Of a stretch of DNA of 16,988 nucleotides, positions 13,935 to 16,988 are shown in pieces. The number at the start of each line of letters is the position of its first letter. Within the stretch, counting starts at the first letter, position 1. A model generated the notes under the pieces. That model had not been told where the DNA came from and made no database searches. It saw only the letters and a program-made list of their open reading frames with translations. Position numbers and translations under genes: made by a program. This DNA comes from CAYXVU01 sp964468725 (lineage in GTDB: Bacteria > Acidobacteriota > Blastocatellia > UBA7656): NCBI GenBank assembly GCA_964468725.1, contig CAYXVU010000130.1, positions 1 to 16,988 of the forward strand, given 5' to 3'.

Positions 13935-14374
13935 TGTCGCCTCCTATGGAAATGAATGACTGCCATCTCTATTGTTGCTAATCGCTTCGATGCTGATCCG
14001 CCCTGCGGTTTCGCGGATTCTGCCGAAAACCGTGTGCGGGTCATGATAAAAGACGCATCCTCAATCTTCACGAATCGCCTGCGGCACGAGGCCGACAACC
14101 GCGCCGCCATCGAACGCATCGGTTCCATCAGAAATAGTTTCGATTTGGGACGCCCTGAGCTTCATACAATCTGCGGGCGGCCTCCGCTAGGCCGCCCTAT
14201 CATTTTTGGAGTGAAGAAACCCGATGCCGTCAACGGTTCAGGAATTGCGATTGCGCCCCGATAACAACTGAACGCATCGCCTCCTGTTTGATCGTGAAGT
14301 TGACCTCATTTTGTATCCGGTCTTCCCTATCACCTCTCCCCAACGGCAATACCGCTCGGATTACCGCCCGCCGT
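13935..14374. other. 440-bp noncoding region upstream of mtnP
   Basis: No gene recognised. It holds the plus-strand terminator at 14175-14207, a small inverted repeat ATCCGC/GCGGAT (13996-14018), and the mtnP ribosome site. Short frames exist on both strands. One minus-strand frame (14230-14277, MRSVVIGAQSQFLNR) has AGGAGG only 2 bases before its ATG, and another (MKLRASQIETISDG..., starting near 14164) stops after 34 codons; neither is convincing. I found no recognisable SAM-type riboswitch. The mtnP promoter is probably here but is not clear. Confidence 0.5.
14175..14207 (+). terminator. Intrinsic terminator, plus strand
   Basis: A perfect 9-bp GC-rich stem, GGGCGGCCT (14175-14183) and AGGCCGCCC (14189-14197), with loop CCGCT, followed by TATCATTTTT. 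The T-run is on the plus strand only. No recognised plus-strand gene precedes it; it may end an unannotated plus transcript or block antisense reading into the PpiC gene. Confidence 0.7.
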
Positions 14375-15646
14375 CTACTTTCCGGCAGGCTTTTTCGCTG
14401 ATGGCGGTGGGGGGGGCGGCGTGTTGCCTTGCGGCATCGGAATCACCGGCGCGTCTTGCGGCGGTATCGGGTCGGGAGTGATGGTGAAATCTTCTGCTAC
14501 CTCGACACCGCTGCTAACGACCAACTCTTCAAAGTGTTGTTCGAGTTTTTCCTCCTGAAGTTTCTGCCTGATCTTCTGTTTGGTCTGCGGGTCATCCACC
14601 GCGGCAACGCGGCGTTCTTCGACTTTAATAATGTGATAACCAAACTGTGTTTCGACCAGGTCGCTCACTTCGCCGGGTTTGATCGTAAAGAGCGCATCCT
14701 CGAAGGGCTTCACAAAACCGCCGCCTTTGGCATAGAAATCCAAATCGCCGCCGTTGGTCTTCGATCCGGGGTCATCGGAGAATTCTCCCGCGAGTTTGGC
14801 AAAGTCTTCCCCTTTGCGAATGCGCTCCAGAATAGCTTGCGCTTTGCTGCGCGCTTCGTCTTTGCTCAAGGCCTTCGGTTTGTCCGCCTTTTTCCCTTTG
14901 TCACCTTCGGCAGCGGGTTCTTCGGGCGCTTCGGTGCTGATGAGGATGTGGCGGGCGTGCACTTCGTCAAACTCTTCCGGGTGTTCGCTGTAATACTTTT
15001 CTACGTCTGCATCGGTGACCAACTTTTCAGGATTCTTTTGCAGATTGGAGACATACGCACTGGCTAACACTTGCGAGCGCCCAATCAAGACGCGGAGTTG
15101 AGTTGCTCGTTCGTTGAGCAGGCCACTTTGGCGTCCGCGTTCGGCCAGAACCTTGATTTGCCCGAACCTCTTTTTAATGTTTTCCAGTTGTGCAGGGGCA
15201 GACTGCGCCTGCTGGGTAAGTTGCGGGTTTAACTCAAGGAAGTTATCCCAAACCTTCGGATTGGCTTGGTAGTAAGCGTTGATATCGGCATCGCTCGGGG
15301 TGGAGCCGGGATTTTTTTTCTCGTAGGCATCGCGCAGAGCAATGTCAGTTTGCAATTCGATTTGCGAGAGCCCCTCTTTATCTTGTCCCAATCCATCACG
15401 CTCGGCGGCATTGGCAAGCGCCAATAATTCTTTAATGCGTTTGACAAACATCTTCTTCTCTTCCGGTTTGTCTGCCAATTGTTGTTGTGCGGTCGGCGGC
15501 AACATCTCTTTGACGAGCATCTCCATGTCCTGCGTCGAGAGTTTTACCGTTCCCGGTTTCGAGGTTGACCGTTGAGCAAACAACAACGCGCCGGCCAGTA
15601 GAAGCACGACGACAATGGCTGCGATGACTTTTCCAGATGTGTTCAT
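14375..15646 (-). CDS. PpiC-type peptidyl-prolyl cis-trans isomerase (SurA/PrsA-like foldase)
   Basis: 423 residues. An N-terminal hydrophobic segment (about 7-25) acts as a signal peptide or membrane anchor and carries no lipobox. A helical chaperone region spans about 35-225. The parvulin domain runs from about 229 to 343 (HARHILIS, FAKLAGEFSDDPGSKTNGGDLDFY, GYHIIKVEE), interrupted by a charged Glu/Lys linker at 242-262. The tail after about 394 is Pro-rich (six consecutive Pro). It should assist folding of exported or outer-membrane proteins in the periplasm. AAGGAG precedes ATG 15646. The start codon overlaps the mce stop as ATGA, so translation is coupled to a cytoplasmic metabolic gene, which is an unusual partner. 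Confidence 0.88.
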   Translation of the reverse strand: MNTSGKVIAAIVVVLLLAGALLFAQRSTSKPGTVKLSTQDMEMLVKEMLPPTAQQQLADKPEEKKMFVKRIKELLALANAAERDGLGQDKEGLSQIELQTDIALRDAYEKKNPGSTPSDADINAYYQANPKVWDNFLELNPQLTQQAQSAPAQLENIKKRFGQIKVLAERGRQSGLLNERATQLRVLIGRSQVLASAYVSNLQKNPEKLVTDADVEKYYSEHPEEFDEVHARHILISTEAPEEPAAEGDKGKKADKPKALSKDEARSKAQAILERIRKGEDFAKLAGEFSDDPGSKTNGGDLDFYAKGGGFVKPFEDALFTIKPGEVSDLVETQFGYHIIKVEERRVAAVDDPQTKQKIRQKLQEEKLEQHFEELVVSSGVEVAEDFTITPDPIPPQDAPVIPMPQGNTPPPPPPSAKKPAGK

Positions 15647-16059
15647 GAAATCTCCTTCGTGATAGTTGGGCTTTCCGACAGTTCGATCAGGACACCGTTG
15701 GCGCTCGCCGGATGGAGGAAGGCGACCAGTTTGTCGCCTGCGCCGCGCCGCGGATAGCCGTCCAGCACTCTGACGCCGCGCGCTTTTAGGTCTTCGACTT
15801 TGGCTGCGAGATTCTCGACCTCGTAGCAGATGTGGTGTAACCCCTCGCCGCGTTTGGCGAGGAAACGACCGACCGCCGTCGCTTCCGAAAGCGGTTCGAG
15901 GAGTTCGATGCGAGACTCGCCAACCGGCAGCATCGCAACCTGCACGCCTTCGGCTGCTACCGTCTCGGTGTGATCCAATTCCAATCCGAGCGCGTCGCGG
16001 TAGAACGCCAGCGCATCAGACAATGAATGAACGGCAATTCCGAGGTGATCAATCTTCAT
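15643..16059 (-). CDS. mce: Methylmalonyl-CoA epimerase
   Basis: 138 residues, typical for the family. The enzyme interconverts (S)- and (R)-methylmalonyl-CoA between propionyl-CoA carboxylase and the B12-dependent mutase. Vicinal-oxygen-chelate fold: H5 in KIDHLGIAV, E52 in SRIELLEP, H75/H76 in GEGLHHICYEV and E126 in GVLIELSE form the expected divalent-metal site. ATG 16059 has no strong ribosome site. MeaB, the mutase chaperone, ends 69 bases upstream on the same strand, which strongly supports the assignment over other VOC proteins. The stop overlaps the PpiC start by 4 bases. Confidence 0.92.
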   Translation of the reverse strand: MKIDHLGIAVHSLSDALAFYRDALGLELDHTETVAAEGVQVAMLPVGESRIELLEPLSEATAVGRFLAKRGEGLHHICYEVENLAAKVEDLKARGVRVLDGYPRRGAGDKLVAFLHPASANGVLIELSESPTITKEIS

Positions 16060-16128
16060 AATGGTTTGTCTTCGATAATCAGCGGTCGCGATTCGATGCG
16101 AGCGATACGCCTGCTGCCCGACCTCCCG

Positions 16129-16988
16129 TCACTGGTTTCCGATGTTGAGTCGCGCCATGATCTCTTCGACGACCGAATAGGGGTCGCGGCGGCGTTGGGC
16201 TACCGCTTCTGACAACGCGCGCAACTCGTCTTCTGATAATCCTCTCTGCAATGCCGCTCTCAATAATCGGTCACGCAACAATTCGATGATGCGCGTGCGC
16301 GCGATGCCTGTGCGGCGGTCGTACCCCTCCTCTTGATGGGTTGCAATAAAGTCGGCATAGGCTTGAATGGCTTGTGCCAAACCGTCAATGCCTTGATCTT
16401 CCGTGGCTACGGTTTTGATAATCGGAGGATGCCAACCATCCTTGCGTTCGGTAATGGAGAGCAGCATCTCCAACTCTTTTTCCGTCCGTAACACGCCATC
16501 GCGATCCGCTTTGTTGATGGCGAAGACATCGCCGATCTCCATAATGCCTGCTTTGATGGCTTGAATATCGTCGCCCATGCCCGGAACCAACACCACCACA
16601 GTTACATCGGCAGCCTTCACGATGTCCACTTCATCTTGTCCGACGCCTACGGTTTCAACGATGACCTTATTATATCCGGCAGCATCCAGTATCGCTACGG
16701 CATCCACAGTGGCGCGCGCCAAACCGCCGAGATTGCCGCGCGATGCCATGCTGCGAATGAAGATTCCGGCATCGAGCGCCATATTCTGCATGCGAATCCG
16801 GTCGCCCAGTATCGCGCCGCCAGTGAACGGGCTTGAGGGGTCAACGGCAATGATACCGACCTTCTCTCCGCCTTTACGATAATGCGCGGCAAGACGATCA
16901 ACCAGCGTACTTTTGCCCGCCCCCGGCGACCCGGTGATGCCGATGACCAGGGCGTGCCCGGTGTGTGGAAAGAGTTGCTTGAGCAATT
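16129..16988 (-). CDS. meaB: Methylmalonyl-CoA mutase-associated GTPase MeaB (5' end outside window)
   Basis: 286 codons are visible; the frame is open to the window edge and the N-terminus (usually about 35-45 residues before the P-loop region) is cut off. G3E-type P-loop GTPase: Walker A GSPGAGKST, DPSSPFTGGAILGDRIRM, switch/Walker B ETVGVGQDEVDI, and specificity motif NKAD. The C-terminal helical dimerisation segment (GLSEDELRALSEAVAQ, DPYSVVEEIMARL) is complete. MeaB guards the adenosylcobalamin mutase, ejecting damaged cofactor and gating its loading. A methylmalonyl-CoA mutase gene is expected just beyond 16988. The mce gene follows in the same direction. The TTG at 16984-16986 is an internal Leu codon, not the start. 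Confidence 0.93.
   Translation of the reverse strand, partial: LLKQLFPHTGHALVIGITGSPGAGKSTLVDRLAAHYRKGGEKVGIIAVDPSSPFTGGAILGDRIRMQNMALDAGIFIRSMASRGNLGGLARATVDAVAILDAAGYNKVIVETVGVGQDEVDIVKAADVTVVVLVPGMGDDIQAIKAGIMEIGDVFAINKADRDGVLRTEKELEMLLSITERKDGWHPPIIKTVATEDQGIDGLAQAIQAYADFIATHQEEGYDRRTGIARTRIIELLRDRLLRAALQRGLSEDELRALSEAVAQRRRDPYSVVEEIMARLNIGNQ

Noticed and set aside
13922..14128. 68-codon minus-strand frame overlapping the mtnP start
   Set aside because: Arg/Ser-rich translation, no ribosome site, and it overlaps the well-supported TTG start and AGGAGG of mtnP.
13956..14264. 102-codon plus-strand frame in the mtnP upstream region
   Set aside because: It runs through the terminator hairpin, has no clear ribosome site, and its predicted protein shows no recognisable pattern.
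14230..14277. 15-codon minus-strand leader-like frame with AGGAGG in front
   Set aside because: The Shine-Dalgarno site is only 2 bases from the ATG and there is no attenuator fold linked to it; kept only as a remark.
1..16988. CRISPR array, tRNA, rRNA, insertion sequence or defence island
   Set aside because: No regular direct-repeat array, no tRNA cloverleaf, no rRNA sequence and no transposase, integrase, nuclease or helicase genes were seen.

Overview
The window looks like part of a draft genome or metagenome-assembled genome from the phylum Acidobacteriota, possibly class Blastocatellia. This is inferred from gene content: a secreted VWFA-related protein of the acidobacterial type, an exo-muramidase-like NamZ/DUF1343 protein, a methylmalonyl-CoA module and many signal-peptide TPR proteins. 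It also fits the GC-rich coding style with several TTG/GTG starts preceded by clear Shine-Dalgarno sites. No rRNA, tRNA, CRISPR array, transposase or integrase was seen. A run of exactly 100 N (1860-1959) is an assembly gap.

Layout. (1) 1-1852, plus strand: the last 24 codons of a membrane protein, then a secreted VWA-domain protein. (2) After the gap, 1960-4523, minus strand: a probable SDR -> NamZ -> FmdE operon; the FmdE C-terminus is lost in the gap. (3) 4524-5917: a noncoding stretch with a long inverted repeat, a PuuD-type class I glutamine amidotransferase with its own sigma70-like promoter and probable TTG start, and a 15-bp perfect inverted repeat. (4) 5918-9344, minus strand: HxlR regulator -> molybdopterin oxidoreductase -> DinB protein, with a tandem operator-like repeat upstream. 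(5) 9473-10174, plus strand: secreted TPR protein. (6) 10280-11140, minus strand: diaminopimelate epimerase DapF with a Cys-to-Ser change at an expected catalytic position. (7) 11271-11678, plus strand: small membrane-anchored protein with a C/H-rich tail. (8) 11707-13934, minus strand: mtnP -> BamD-like TPR -> PfkB kinase, with almost no spacing. (9) 13935-14374: noncoding, with a strong plus-strand terminator that has no recognised gene in front of it. (10) 14375-16988, minus strand: meaB (cut by the window edge) -> mce -> PpiC-type foldase, the last two overlapping by ATGA.

How the genes work together. MeaB and Mce are the chaperone GTPase and the epimerase of the B12-dependent methylmalonyl-CoA route; the mutase is presumably just outside the window. 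MtnP salvages methylthioadenosine. DapF and NamZ touch peptidoglycan synthesis and turnover. The HxlR/molybdoenzyme/DinB set looks like a substrate- or redox-responsive operon of unknown substrate. Most genes belong to known families. I see no clear new defence or mobile system; the most notable items are the DapF substitution, the HxlR operator, the orphan terminator and two structured noncoding repeats.
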